A stretch of 34,184 nucleotides of DNA from an uncultured Gordonibacter sp. (GTDB taxonomy: Bacteria; Actinomycetota; Coriobacteriia; Coriobacteriales; Eggerthellaceae), in contig CAJFVW010000200.1 of NCBI GenBank assembly GCA_904420575.1, positions 1 through 34,184 of the forward strand, given 5' to 3'. The position numbers were made by a program, and so were the translations under genes. Positions within the stretch are counted from its first letter, which is position 1; each line of letters begins with the position of its first letter. The notes below the pieces were generated by a model, which saw nothing but the letters and a program-made list of their open reading frames with translations, did no database searches and was not told where the DNA came from. Shown piece after piece: positions 15,676-24,308 of this stretch.

Positions 15676-16710
15676 CTAGTTGAACTTGAAGATCTTCTGG
15701 GCCACCCGATAGCCGGTGATGCCGATCCTGCGACCCAGCTGGGTGGGCAGGTTCGTGCCCATGTTGAGCACGCTGCGGCGGATGCGGCGGTAGACGTCCG
15801 GGTTCCTCTCCTTGAGATAGTCCCAGATGGCCTCGCGCTTGTCCTCGGCCTCGTCGGTGTCGATCATGCGCAGGAAGATGGAGCAGATGCACATCATCAT
15901 GGACAGGTAGTTCTCCATGTAATGTTCCAGACGCTTCTGCGGCACGGCGTCGGGCAGCCGGACGGCGTCGATCATGCAGCGCGTGACGCGCAGCTGCTGG
16001 TCGATGCGGCCCATCATGACGCTTTCGTTCACGCTCTGGTCCTCGCGGCCGATGAAGTAGCGGTACATGTCCACGTCGCGGTAGTAGAGCGTCTTCACGT
16101 GCGGCAGGGGCACGTACACGAAGATGTTGTCCACGTAGAACGTGTGCTTCGGGAGTTCGAGCCCCATGCCGCGCAAAAGCTCGGTGCGGTAGACGACCGA
16201 ATGCATGAGCAGGTACTGGCTCTGGCCGAAGTGGCCTACCTCGTCCCAGCCGAACTCGCGGCCTTCGGGGAACACGTTGCGGTAGTGCATGACGGTGCGC
16301 GTGCCTTCCGCCACCTTCTCGTACACGTAGTTGCCGATCACCAGGTCCGTCGCCGCCTGCCCCGCCTCGGCCCGGTCGCGTTGCGCGCGCAGGTACGACA
16401 TGACCTCGCGCATGGCCGCCTCGTCCAGCCAGTCGTCGGAGTCGACCACCTTGAAGTAGAGGCCGGACGCGTTCGCCAGGCCCGTGTTGACGGCCTGGCC
16501 GTGCCCGCCGTTCTCCTGGTGCACCACGCGCACGACGTCGGGGCGCTCCGCTGCCCATGCGTCCGCCTTCGCCGGCGTGTCGTCCTTCGTGGACCCGTCG
16601 TCGACGATGACGACCTCGATGTCGTCGCCGCATTTCAGGATGGACTCGATGCACGCGTCCATGTAGTCGGCCGAGTTGTAGCACGGCACGGCGAAAGTGA
16701 TGGTCTTCAT
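15676..16710 (-). CDS. Family 2 glycosyltransferase
   Basis: Transfers a sugar from a nucleotide donor to a glycan or lipid acceptor at the cytoplasmic face. The 344-residue product has the GT-A/GT2 start ITFAVPCYNSADYMDACIES, the nucleotide-binding VIVDDGSTKDDT (D37, D38), QENGGHGQAVNTGL, and the metal-binding DSDDW (D90-D93). The acceptor region is not diagnostic. It has no membrane spans, so it acts in the cytosol or at the membrane surface. The start has GGGAAGGAACC upstream. It lies 85 bases downstream of glf in the same direction, so a galactofuranosyl or related transfer is plausible but unproven. Confidence 0.9.
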   Translation of the reverse strand: MKTITFAVPCYNSADYMDACIESILKCGDDIEVVIVDDGSTKDDTPAKADAWAAERPDVVRVVHQENGGHGQAVNTGLANASGLYFKVVDSDDWLDEAAMREVMSYLRAQRDRAEAGQAATDLVIGNYVYEKVAEGTRTVMHYRNVFPEGREFGWDEVGHFGQSQYLLMHSVVYRTELLRGMGLELPKHTFYVDNIFVYVPLPHVKTLYYRDVDMYRYFIGREDQSVNESVMMGRIDQQLRVTRCMIDAVRLPDAVPQKRLEHYMENYLSMMMCICSIFLRMIDTDEAEDKREAIWDYLKERNPDVYRRIRRSVLNMGTNLPTQLGRRIGITGYRVAQKIFKFN

Positions 16711-16747
16711 GGTTCCTTCCCATTCGTATTGCCGCCGCCAAGGCGGG

Positions 16748-16781
16748 CGCGGCCTGCCGCCGATGCCGGCGGCAGGCCGCG
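16748..16781 (-). terminator. Strong GC hairpin between glf and the glycosyltransferase
   Basis: CGCGGCCTGCCGCC (16748-16761) pairs perfectly with GGCGGCAGGCCGCG (16768-16781) around a six-base loop. It lies 15 bases after the glf stop and about 40 bases before the next start. There is no T-tract. It could reduce read-through or protect the 3' end of the glf message. Confidence 0.55.
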
Positions 16782-16795
16782 CGAAAGCACGTTAC

Positions 16796-18013
16796 CTAGT
16801 CCTCCACCAGCTGGTCGGCCAAGGCGAGGGCGCGACCGATGATGACGTCCATGTTGTAGTAGCGGTATTCCGCCAGCCGCCCGAGGGGGTGGAAGTTCGG
16901 CAGCGACGAGGTGAGCGCGCGGTAGCGCTCGTAGTGGGCGTTGTTCTGCTCGCTCAGGATGGCGTAGTAGGGCGTCTGGCGCTTGGGGTCCTCGTAAGGG
17001 TGGCTGTATTCCTTCATGATGGTGGTCTTCGCACTCGTCTGCCCCGTCAGGTGCTTGAACTCGGTGATGCGCGTGTAGTCCTCGGTCACCGTGAAGTTAA
17101 CCGTGCCGCAGGGCAGCTTGTAATCCACATCGTGCGTCTCGTACACGAAGTCCAGGCTGCGGTACGGCAGGCGCCCGAAGCGCGACAGGAACAGCTCGTC
17201 GAGCGGCCCCGTGTAGACGATGGGGCCTTCGAAGGCCGTGTCGTTCAGGCATATCTCGGCCAGGGGCGCGTCTTCGTCGTCGCTTTCGAACTCCAGGTCG
17301 AACACGCTTTCCGCCTCGGTGTTCAGGCACACGGAAATGTTCTCGTGGTCGAGCATGCGCTCGAAGAGCGGCGTGTAGCCTTCCGCCGGCATGCCCTGGT
17401 AGGCGTCCTGGAAGTAACGGTCGTCGCGCGAGAGGAACACGGGCACGCGCGCCGTGACGCTGGGATCCACCTCTTCGGGCGTGAGGCCCCACTGCTTCTG
17501 CGTGTAGTAGAGGAACACGTTTCTGTACACGAAGTCGGCGACCTCGGTGAGTTCGGGGTCTTCCTGGGCGCGCAGCTCGTTGATGGTCACCTTGCGTTCG
17601 TCGCCGAACGTCTGGACCAGCTTCTCGGTCAGGCACGCGGCCCTCTCGTCGCCGAACGCGATCTCCATCGACGTCTTGTTGAACGGCACGGGCAGGTAGG
17701 TGCCGTACCAGTCGGCCAGCACCTTGTGACTGTAGTCGCGCCACTCGGTGAAGCGCCGCACGTAGTCGAAGGCGCGCTTGTCGTTGGTGTGGAAGATGTG
17801 CGGCCCGTAGCGGTGCACCAGGATGCCGGCCTCGTCCGTCTCGTCGTACATGTTGCCGCCGACGTGGGCGCGTTTCTCGATGACGAGCACGCGCTTGTCC
17901 GCCCTCTCGGCAAGCTCGCGCGCGACGACGCTGCCCGCGAACCCGCTGCCGACCACCAATGCGTCCACCTGCGCGATCTCGACGTCCTTGAAATCAACGT
18001 ACCGCACTCCCAT
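16796..18013 (-). CDS. glf: UDP-galactopyranose mutase
   Basis: FAD enzyme that converts UDP-galactopyranose to UDP-galactofuranose, the donor for galactofuranose in surface glycans. The 405-residue product has the dinucleotide fold ALVVGSGFAGSVVARELAER with IEKRAHVGGNMYDE. The UGM signatures are RYGPHIFHTNDKRAFDYV, PVPFNKTSM, YTQKQWGLTPEEVDPSV, and the C-terminal PLGRLAEYRYYNMDVIIG. About 12 extra residues precede the usual start. GAGAAAGGTG precedes the ATG. The following glycosyltransferase is probably co-transcribed in spite of the hairpin between them. Confidence 0.96.
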   Translation of the reverse strand: MGVRYVDFKDVEIAQVDALVVGSGFAGSVVARELAERADKRVLVIEKRAHVGGNMYDETDEAGILVHRYGPHIFHTNDKRAFDYVRRFTEWRDYSHKVLADWYGTYLPVPFNKTSMEIAFGDERAACLTEKLVQTFGDERKVTINELRAQEDPELTEVADFVYRNVFLYYTQKQWGLTPEEVDPSVTARVPVFLSRDDRYFQDAYQGMPAEGYTPLFERMLDHENISVCLNTEAESVFDLEFESDDEDAPLAEICLNDTAFEGPIVYTGPLDELFLSRFGRLPYRSLDFVYETHDVDYKLPCGTVNFTVTEDYTRITEFKHLTGQTSAKTTIMKEYSHPYEDPKRQTPYYAILSEQNNAHYERYRALTSSLPNFHPLGRLAEYRYYNMDVIIGRALALADQLVED

Positions 18014-18286
18014 GAAGCACCTTTCTCGTCCCGTCTGCCGCCCCCTCGGCGGCGCAGGCCAAGGGCAAAGTCAAGCTCCCCTTCGCCCGAATTGTGCGCT
18101 TATTGCACCGGGCAACCATTTTACCGGGAAGCCCTGACCCTGCGTGGATTATCATACAAACTGGACAACTTGCGCACAGGGTCCTCCCCTGCGCGCCCGC
18201 CTGCGCGCAAGTCTGCACGCAGGCCTCTGGGAGCACGCGGCCACAGCGCACGAAGTGGCGAGACGACCTGCAAGGAGCATGCCAAG

Positions 18287-19285
18287 ATGAACGCTTTCCT
18301 GGAATCGATGCTGGCCCGCGCCAAAGCCGACCGCCAGACCATCGTGCTGCCCGAAGGCGACGACGAGCGGACGCTCGACGCAGCCGAGAAGATCCTGGCC
18401 GACGACGTGGCCGACCTCGTCATCCTGGGCGACGCCGACGCCATTCGGGCCAGCGGGCGCGCCTTGGACGGCGCACGCGTCGTGGACCCGCGCACGTCGG
18501 ATTTGCGTGAGGAGCTGGCAGGCACGCTCTACGAGCTGCGTCAGCGCAAGGGCATGACCCCCGAACAGGCCTTGGCCCTCATGGACGACGTGCTGTACTT
18601 CGGCGTCATGATGGTGAAGACGGGCCGCGCGGACGGCATGGTGGCCGGCGCCTGCCACGCCACCGGCGACGTGCTGCGCCCCAGCCTGCAGATACTCAAG
18701 ACCGCTCCCGGCGTCGCGCTCGTGAGCTCGTTCTTCGTCATGGTCGTGCCCGACTGCGACCTGGGGCAGGACGGCACGTTCCTCTTTTCGGACTGTGGGC
18801 TGGAGGTGCAGCCCGACGCCGAAAGGCTCGCCCACATCGCCGTGAACTCCGCGAAGTCGTGGAAGGCGCTCATCGGCACGGAGCCTTCCGTGGCGCTCCT
18901 GTCGCATTCGACCTACGGCTCGGCGAAGAACGACGACGCCGCGAAGGTGGTGGAGGCCGCCGAGATCGCCCGCGAGCTCGCACCTGATTTCGCCATCGAC
19001 GGCGAGCTGCAGCTCGATGCCGCCATCGTCCCCTCGGTGGGCGCGTCGAAGGCCCCGAAATCCCCCGTGGCAGGACGGGCGAACGTGCTGGTGTTCCCGG
19101 ACCTGGATGCCGGCAACATCGGCTACAAGCTGGTGCAGCGCCTGGCCAAGGCCGAGGCGTACGGCCCCATCACCCAGGGCATCGCCGCCCCGGTGAACGA
19201 CCTTTCCCGCGGCTGCTCCGCCGACGACATCGTGGGCGTGATCGCCATCACCTGCGTCCAGGCACAGGCGAAGAAGGCGGGATAG
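18287..19285 (+). CDS. pta: Phosphate acetyltransferase
   Basis: Interconverts acetyl-CoA plus phosphate and acetyl phosphate plus CoA. The 332-residue product is the short Pta form without the N-terminal DRTGG domain. It shows IVLPEGDDERTLDAAEKIL, DGMVAGACHATGDVLRPSLQ, ALLSHSTYGSAKNDD, DGELQLDAAIVPSVGASKAP, and NVLVFPDLDAGNIGYKLVQRL, all strongly conserved in the family. The start ATG 18287 has CAAGGAG ten bases upstream. It converges with ackA, so the two genes of the acetate pathway are adjacent but not one operon. Confidence 0.96.
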   Translation: MNAFLESMLARAKADRQTIVLPEGDDERTLDAAEKILADDVADLVILGDADAIRASGRALDGARVVDPRTSDLREELAGTLYELRQRKGMTPEQALALMDDVLYFGVMMVKTGRADGMVAGACHATGDVLRPSLQILKTAPGVALVSSFFVMVVPDCDLGQDGTFLFSDCGLEVQPDAERLAHIAVNSAKSWKALIGTEPSVALLSHSTYGSAKNDDAAKVVEAAEIARELAPDFAIDGELQLDAAIVPSVGASKAPKSPVAGRANVLVFPDLDAGNIGYKLVQRLAKAEAYGPITQGIAAPVNDLSRGCSADDIVGVIAITCVQAQAKKAG

Positions 19286-19306
19286 GCCTGCCGTTTGCTT
19301 GCCGGT

Positions 19307-19382
19307 CTGGCGGCGCGGGCGAAACCCATCCCCTGCCGCCAGGCTGCCGAGCCGTCCCGCCGGTCGGCAGCGCCGGCGGGAC
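19307..19382. terminator. Hairpins between pta and ackA
   Basis: CTGGCGGC (19307-19314) can pair with GCCGCCAG (19335-19342). GTCCCGCCGG (19354-19363) pairs perfectly with CCGGCGGGAC (19373-19382), four bases from the ackA stop. No T-tract on either strand. A two-way end of transcription is the likely role. Confidence 0.5.
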
Positions 19383-19385
19383 ACG

Positions 19386-20627
19386 CTATGCGACGACGAC
19401 TTCGTCGGCGAACACGTCGCCTTCCACGCGCATCTTCTCGTGGACGATCTCGTAGGTGTCGCGGGCGATCATGTACTCCTCGTTCGTGGGAATGATGATG
19501 ATCTTCACCGGCGAGTTGTCGGCCGATATCTCGCGCTCGAAGCCGCGCTGGCGGTTCTTCTCCTCGTCGAGGATGATGCCGAGCGGCTGCAGGCCCGTGA
19601 AGATCATGCGGCGCATCTTCTCGCAGTTCTCGCCGACTCCGGCCGTGAGCACGATGGCATCCACGCCGCCCATGACGGCGATGTAGCTGCCGATGTGCTT
19701 CTTCACCGAGTTCGAGTACATGTCGTAGGCCAGCATGGCGCGCTCGTCGCCCTTCTCGGAGGCGTCGCGGACGCTGCGCAGGTCGTTGGAGATGCCGGAA
19801 ATGCCCAGAAGGCCCGACTTCTTGTTCATGAGGTCGTTCATCTCGGCGGCGGTAAGGTTCTCGTGCTCCATGACGAACGGTACGATGGCCGGGTCGATGG
19901 CGCCGCAGCGCGTGCCCATCATGAGGCCGTCGAGCGGCGTGAGGCCCATGGAGGTGTCCACGGCGACCCCGTGGTCGATGGCCGACATCGAGCAGCCGTT
20001 GCCCAGATGGCAGGTGATGAGCTTGAGGTCTTCCAGCGGCTCGTCCAGCACGACGGCGGCGCGCTCGGAGATGTAGCGGTGCGACGTGCCGTGCGCGCCG
20101 TACTTGCGGATGGCGTACTTCTCGTAGAGCTCGTAGGGCAAGGGGTACATGTAGGCCTTAGGCGGCAGCGTCTGGAAGAACGACGTGTCGAACACGGCCA
20201 CCATGGGCACGTCGGGCATGTGCTTGAGGCAGGCGTTGATGCCCATGAGCGCGGCCTTGTTGTGCAAAGGCGCCAGTTCGGCCAGCTCGTCGATCTTGGC
20301 GATCACGTCGTCGTCGATGAGGACGGAACGCTCGAAGTACTTGCCTCCCTGCACGATGCGGTGGCCCACGGCGTCGATCTCGTCAAGGGAGTCGATGGCC
20401 TTCGTGGTCCCCTCGGTGAGCGAATCCAGCACCAGTGCCATGGCGTCGTCGTGGTCGGCCATCCTCGCGTCGATGACCACCTCGTTCTCGTCGAGGCCGT
20501 GCTTGTGGAACGCCTCGGCGGAACCCACGCGTTCACAGATGCCCTTCGCCAGAAGCTCGTGGCGCTCGACGTTCACCAGCTGGTACTTCAAGGAAGATGA
20601 TCCCGCATTGATAACGAGTACGTTCAA
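19386..20627 (-). CDS. ackA: Acetate kinase
   Basis: Makes ATP from acetyl phosphate, giving acetate. The 413-residue product has NVLVINAGSSSLKYQL at the N terminus, VAVFDTSFFQTLP, the IRKYGAHGTSHRYI motif, LITCHLGNGCSMSAI, DTSMGLTPLDGLMMGTRCG, and IVLTAGVGENCEKMR. The start codon is TTG (20627-20625): it is the residue directly before the conserved NVLVINAGSSS, and a full AAAAGGAGG lies at good distance upstream. A -10-like TACAAT is at 20668-20663. The 329-base upstream spacer holds a 9-bp hairpin (20834-20842 with 20852-20860) near the end of the LuxR gene and no gene that I can support. Confidence 0.96.
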   Translation of the reverse strand: MNVLVINAGSSSLKYQLVNVERHELLAKGICERVGSAEAFHKHGLDENEVVIDARMADHDDAMALVLDSLTEGTTKAIDSLDEIDAVGHRIVQGGKYFERSVLIDDDVIAKIDELAELAPLHNKAALMGINACLKHMPDVPMVAVFDTSFFQTLPPKAYMYPLPYELYEKYAIRKYGAHGTSHRYISERAAVVLDEPLEDLKLITCHLGNGCSMSAIDHGVAVDTSMGLTPLDGLMMGTRCGAIDPAIVPFVMEHENLTAAEMNDLMNKKSGLLGISGISNDLRSVRDASEKGDERAMLAYDMYSNSVKKHIGSYIAVMGGVDAIVLTAGVGENCEKMRRMIFTGLQPLGIILDEEKNRQRGFEREISADNSPVKIIIIPTNEEYMIARDTYEIVHEKMRVEGDVFADEVVVA

Positions 20628-20833
20628 CGGCCTGCCTCCTTTTGACGGTCACTGAACTGTTAATTGTAGGCAAGCCATGTGGTCAGGAAATGATTGCGCG
20701 CCCGCCTTTCGGCAAGCGGCGCGCCGCTCACCGAAAAGGAGCCGCCGCAACGCAGAGGGAATCCCCTTTGGCCGTGCGCGACATCGTGTCGGTCGAGTTC
20801 GCCCAAGAGGACGAACCCCCGCCCCGCCGTCAA

Positions 20834-20860
20834 TCGGAGAACCGGGGTGGAGTTCTCCGA
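20834..20860 (-). terminator. Hairpin after the LuxR regulator gene
   Basis: TCGGAGAAC (20834-20842) pairs perfectly with GTTCTCCGA (20852-20860) around a nine-base loop. It is about 100 bases past the stop of the LuxR gene and ahead of the ackA promoter, so it may separate the two transcription units. Confidence 0.4.
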
Positions 20861-20956
20861 CCGCCCCGACATCGCGCGAAGACCGGCTTCGCGCCCTCCT
20901 GCCATGCCGGCGGGCGATACGCTTCGAGGGCTATGCCGCCGGGCACGGGAAGGCCA

Positions 20957-21844
20957 TCACCGGGGCAAACCCTCGCCATCCGCGTAGAACGCGCCTTTGG
21001 CCTGCGCGACCATGGCCGTGAACTCGTCGAAGGAATGCACGCCCATCTTGCCGTAGATGTGGTTGATGTGGCTGCGCGCGGTGGCGTACGACACGTACAG
21101 GTCCGCGGCTATCTGCTTCGGCCGGTATCCACGCGCCAAGAGCCAGAACACCTCGCGCTCCCGCTTGCTCAGCGCGTAGGTCTCGGAAAGCTCCTCGAGC
21201 ACGGGATCGAGCCGCGGGGCCTCGCGATGCCCCGAAAGACCGGGCTGGCCCCCCTTGCCTTCCCGCTGCGCCTTCCCCACGAAGAAGAGCAGGACGGCCG
21301 AAGCAAGCATGCTGCCCGTCTGCAAGGCGAAGTGGGCAGGTCCAGGGAAATAGGAGAAGAACAGGTCGAGCGCAAGCAAGGCGAACAGCGCCACCAGCAC
21401 GGCGCCAAGCCCGAACCCTCCCATGAAGCGCGTGGCCAGGCGCAGCCACTCCCCCGCGACAAACGTGCCGAAGAACACCATGGCGAACGTCAGGCTCCAG
21501 CTCAGCAGCATCCCTTCCGCATACTGCGACGCGTAGTAGACGTCGCGCGAATAGGGATAGTTGACCACGAAGCAGGCGATCACCACCATGGTCAAAACGG
21601 CGGCTGCCCTTCCTCCGCGGTCGGAAAGCGGTGCATGCCTTCTGCCCAGAACGAAGATCACGGCAAGGGCGAGCGGCAGCGCAAGCGGGATGGAAAGCCA
21701 TCGGAGGTCCCCGCTTGCCCCTGAAATGGAGTACGTGTAGACGAATCCGAGCTGCACGTACTCGCTCAGCCATAGGCCCGCCCCCAGCGCGCAGAGCACC
21801 TGCGGCACGGACACCGGCCCCAAGGCCGTCTTCGCTGCATGCAT
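20957..21844 (-). CDS. LuxR-type regulator with N-terminal membrane domain
   Basis: The 295-residue product has about seven hydrophobic segments over residues 10-215, then a linker and a C-terminal LuxR helix-turn-helix (about 230-285: LSKREREVFWLLARGYRPKQIAADLYVSYATARSHINHIYGKMG). Membrane-anchored one-component LuxR regulators are numerous in Eggerthellaceae, where they often sit beside and control respiratory or xenobiotic reductase genes. Here it is divergent from the triheme molybdoenzyme cluster at 22149, its likely target. The start is ATG 21844 with GGGGAGG seven bases upstream; a longer frame reaches into the intergenic region and lacks such a site. The signal sensed is unknown. Confidence 0.88.
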   Translation of the reverse strand: MHAAKTALGPVSVPQVLCALGAGLWLSEYVQLGFVYTYSISGASGDLRWLSIPLALPLALAVIFVLGRRHAPLSDRGGRAAAVLTMVVIACFVVNYPYSRDVYYASQYAEGMLLSWSLTFAMVFFGTFVAGEWLRLATRFMGGFGLGAVLVALFALLALDLFFSYFPGPAHFALQTGSMLASAVLLFFVGKAQREGKGGQPGLSGHREAPRLDPVLEELSETYALSKREREVFWLLARGYRPKQIAADLYVSYATARSHINHIYGKMGVHSFDEFTAMVAQAKGAFYADGEGLPR

Positions 21845-21902
21845 CGTATCGCCTCCCCTCGCGCGCCAGGCTCCCCCGAGCATCCTCCTGCGCCTCTCGC
21901 TA

Positions 21903-21959
21903 GATTCTACTCTTTGCGGCGCGCGCGCCGTCGGGGCCACGAAGTGGCCTTGGTCCAAA
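21903..21959. promoter_or_regulatory. Operator-like palindromes in the LuxR/molybdoenzyme divergent spacer
   Basis: On the minus strand a -10-like TAGAAT (21908-21903) precedes the LuxR gene. Next to it are CGGCGCGCGCGCCG (21917-21930, perfect palindrome), GGCCAC-GAA-GTGGCC (21935-21949) and TTGGTCCAA (21951-21959). These are candidates for binding of the LuxR protein. The remaining spacer to 22148 shows no gene and no convincing plus-strand promoter. Confidence 0.4.
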
Positions 21960-22148
21960 ATCATCCAATTTGTTGATGGCCTTCCATGCACGAAAACGCA
22001 GTTCGATGCTTTTGTTGAAGACCGGGACGTGGCGTGCGCGACATACTGTCCGCACAGCCGTACTCCTGAAACCAAAAGCCTGTGGAAGGAGGTGCCCGCC
22101 GAAAACCCGGAACAGAACCGAACGAAGACTCGAAGAAGGGGTGAAACC

Positions 22149-23783
22149 ATGGAGGACAACCATCACGAACCATGCGCTGCACGACCCGCCCGCAGCACCC
22201 AGGGTGCCTGCAAGCGGTTGAAGGGGAAACTTCTCGTCGTGGCCGCGCTCGTCGCCTTGACGGCATGCCTTGCCGGCCTGGCGGCATGCGGGCCGTAGGA
22301 ACAGAAGGCGGAAGGCCCGAAGGAGGCGCCGACGGGCAGCAGCCAGGCCAGCCTGGTGCCTGCCGATTCGAAGGTGCCCGCCGGCATCGGGAACTTCACC
22401 GATCCGGACTCCGGCCCGCTTCCCGAATCGTTCTTCACGTCGGACTTCGTCAATGCCGGCAACCGCGGATGCAACGCGTGCCACGCCGACGTGTGGGACG
22501 CCATCTGCGACCTCAGCCCCATCCCGCATTTGGCCACGTCCAAGCCGGGCTATGGCAAGGTGGCCAACATCACGGACTGCTATCCCTGCCATGCAGGCGG
22601 CGCCGCCCTCGGCGGACCCATCCTGTCCGACCTGATCCACAGCGCGCATTACAGCAAGGCCCAGTTCGTCGAGGAAGAATCCGGCAACTGCTGGAGCTGC
22701 CACGCCATCGACAACGCCGGCAACCTCGTGCAGTGGGACGTCTACAAGCACACCGACCAGCTTGGCGGCTTCACGCAGTCGGGTTCCACGGCCGTGCAGT
22801 TCTGGCTGCAGATGCGCAAATGGGAGCCCAGCAGCACCGCCGGCGTCAGCATCGCGCCCGACATGCAGGTGGACGTCTCGTTCGACCAAGAGCCCACCAC
22901 CGAAGAGGACTTCTTCGTGGCAAGCAACTATGCGGTGCCCGAAGTGGACGCCGCGACCTGGGCGTTGCAGGTGACGGGCCTGACGGAAGAGAAGTCGTTC
23001 ACGCTCGAGGACCTCAAGGCGCTGCCGCAGACGAAGAAGACCATCGCCTTCCCCTGCGCCGCCAACGCCATAGGCAGCTACCAGATAGGCAACGTCCCCG
23101 TCACGGGCGTGCTGCTGAGCGACCTTGTCGAGGCATGCGGGGGCGCGAAGGAAGGCGTGGTGGCCGTGGGCCCGAACGCCGCCGACGGCTGGCGCTTCCC
23201 GTCGCCCGAGATGAACTACAACCTGGACTACCTGATCAGCCAAGGAGCCATGGTCGCCCTGCAGTACTGGGACCACGACCTGACCGTCGACCAGGGTTCG
23301 CCCGCCACACTCGTCGTCCCCGGAACCGGAGCGGGCTGGTGGAGCAAATGGCTCACCGGGCTCGACTTCAACGACTCCCAAATGCAGGTGAGCATCGCCA
23401 TCATGCAGGCCCCCGTCGAGCAGCAGACGCACGAGATGGGGCTCATGACGCCCGGGCTCGTGTCGCTCAACACGGGCTGGCTCGCCCCGAGCAAGGACGG
23501 CGAGACCCTGTCCGGCTCGACCGTCGAGCTTGAAGGCTACGCCTATGCCTGGACCGACGGCACCACGAACAAGCTGGAACGCATCGCGTTCAGCGCCGAC
23601 TACGGCGAGACCTGGACCATGGTCGACGTGCCCGACGAGCTGGATCCCTTCGGCCTCGTGCACTGGAAGGCCGCCTGGACGCCTCCGGCCCCCGGCACGT
23701 ACAACCTGCGCACCTGCGCCATCGACACCGTCGGCAACTGGCAGTACTATCCGTCGAACGTCATCCTCACGGTAAGCGAATGA
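22149..23783 (+). pseudogene. Triheme c-type cytochrome/molybdopterin oxidoreductase lipoprotein, interrupted by TAG at codon 50
   Basis: Read through, this is a 544-residue exported protein. It has a lipoprotein signal peptide with lipobox LAAC (C47), three heme c motifs CNACH (108-112), CYPCH (144-148) and CWSCH (181-185), a sulfite-oxidase-fold Moco domain with the ligand cysteine in FPCAANAIGSYQIGNVPV (C303), and a C-terminal Mo-co dimerisation domain ending NWQYYPSNVILTV. TAG at 22296-22298 stops translation three residues after the lipobox; the frame continues cleanly on both sides. CAG to TAG or AAG to TAG would each explain it. The first part starts at ATG 22149 with GAAGGGGTGA upstream. 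Restart within the frame (for example GTG 22356) lacks a ribosome site and would lose export. It is the first gene of a three-gene run. The electron partner and substrate are unknown. Confidence 0.82.
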
Positions 23784-23797
23784 AAGGAGGCCCGGTC

Positions 23798-24286
23798 ATG
23801 AAGACCTCGACCCTGAGCAAGGCCGGCACCATCCTGGTATCGGCATCCCTGGTGGCAGGAGCCGGCGTGGCCGTCGCGTCTGCGGCGGAGCAAGGCGACA
23901 TGCAGGCGCCAGGGCAGATATCCGTCGTGGACGGCGGCGCCCGCGAACACGTGGCGGCGCACGCACCCGTGCAAGGAGCCTTCACGTTCTCCCAGGACGA
24001 GCTGACGCCGAACAAAACCATCGCGACCGTGTTCAAAACGGCGGCGAACGCCCTGTGCAGCTCGATGCCGCGATATGCGGAAGGCATGGCCGCGCCCATC
24101 CGGATGGGCGGCGACGTGCCCCACGCGTTCACGGCCACCATTGGCGAGATGACCGAAGAAGGGGCCGTCTCCTCCATCATCGGATGCGTCTGCTCCTCCA
24201 ACCAGCCAGGCGGGGGCGCCATCGCCAACGCCGAGGTGAGCGGCGTCCCGCTCGCCTCGATTGCAGCGAAGGTCGGCATCCGGTAG
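23798..24286 (+). CDS. Small secreted protein resembling half of a Moco-binding domain
   Basis: Product of 162 residues with a signal peptide (hydrophobic 10-27, cleavage near ASA-AEQ). The C-terminal part, GCVCSSNQPGGGAIANAEVSGVPLASIAAKVG in outline, lines up with the Moco-ligand region of the upstream protein (FPCAANAIGSYQIGNVPVTGVLLSDLVEACG): cysteine, S/A-N, G, I-N, V-x-GV-x-L in the same order. C130 and C132 are the possible metal ligands. The protein ends where the domain would normally continue, so it is a truncated paralogue or a partner subunit. AAGGAGG lies seven bases before the ATG, 14 bases after the upstream stop, so it is co-transcribed with its neighbours. Relationship by eye only. 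Confidence 0.7.
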   Translation: MKTSTLSKAGTILVSASLVAGAGVAVASAAEQGDMQAPGQISVVDGGAREHVAAHAPVQGAFTFSQDELTPNKTIATVFKTAANALCSSMPRYAEGMAAPIRMGGDVPHAFTATIGEMTEEGAVSSIIGCVCSSNQPGGGAIANAEVSGVPLASIAAKVGIR

Positions 24287-24308
24287 GTTCGGAAAAGGAG
24301 GGGTCCCC

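Noticed and set aside
22296-22298. TAG read as pyrrolysine or another recoded residue
   Set aside because: The position is in the variable linker after the lipobox, not an active site, and no pyl genes are visible; a nonsense change is simpler.
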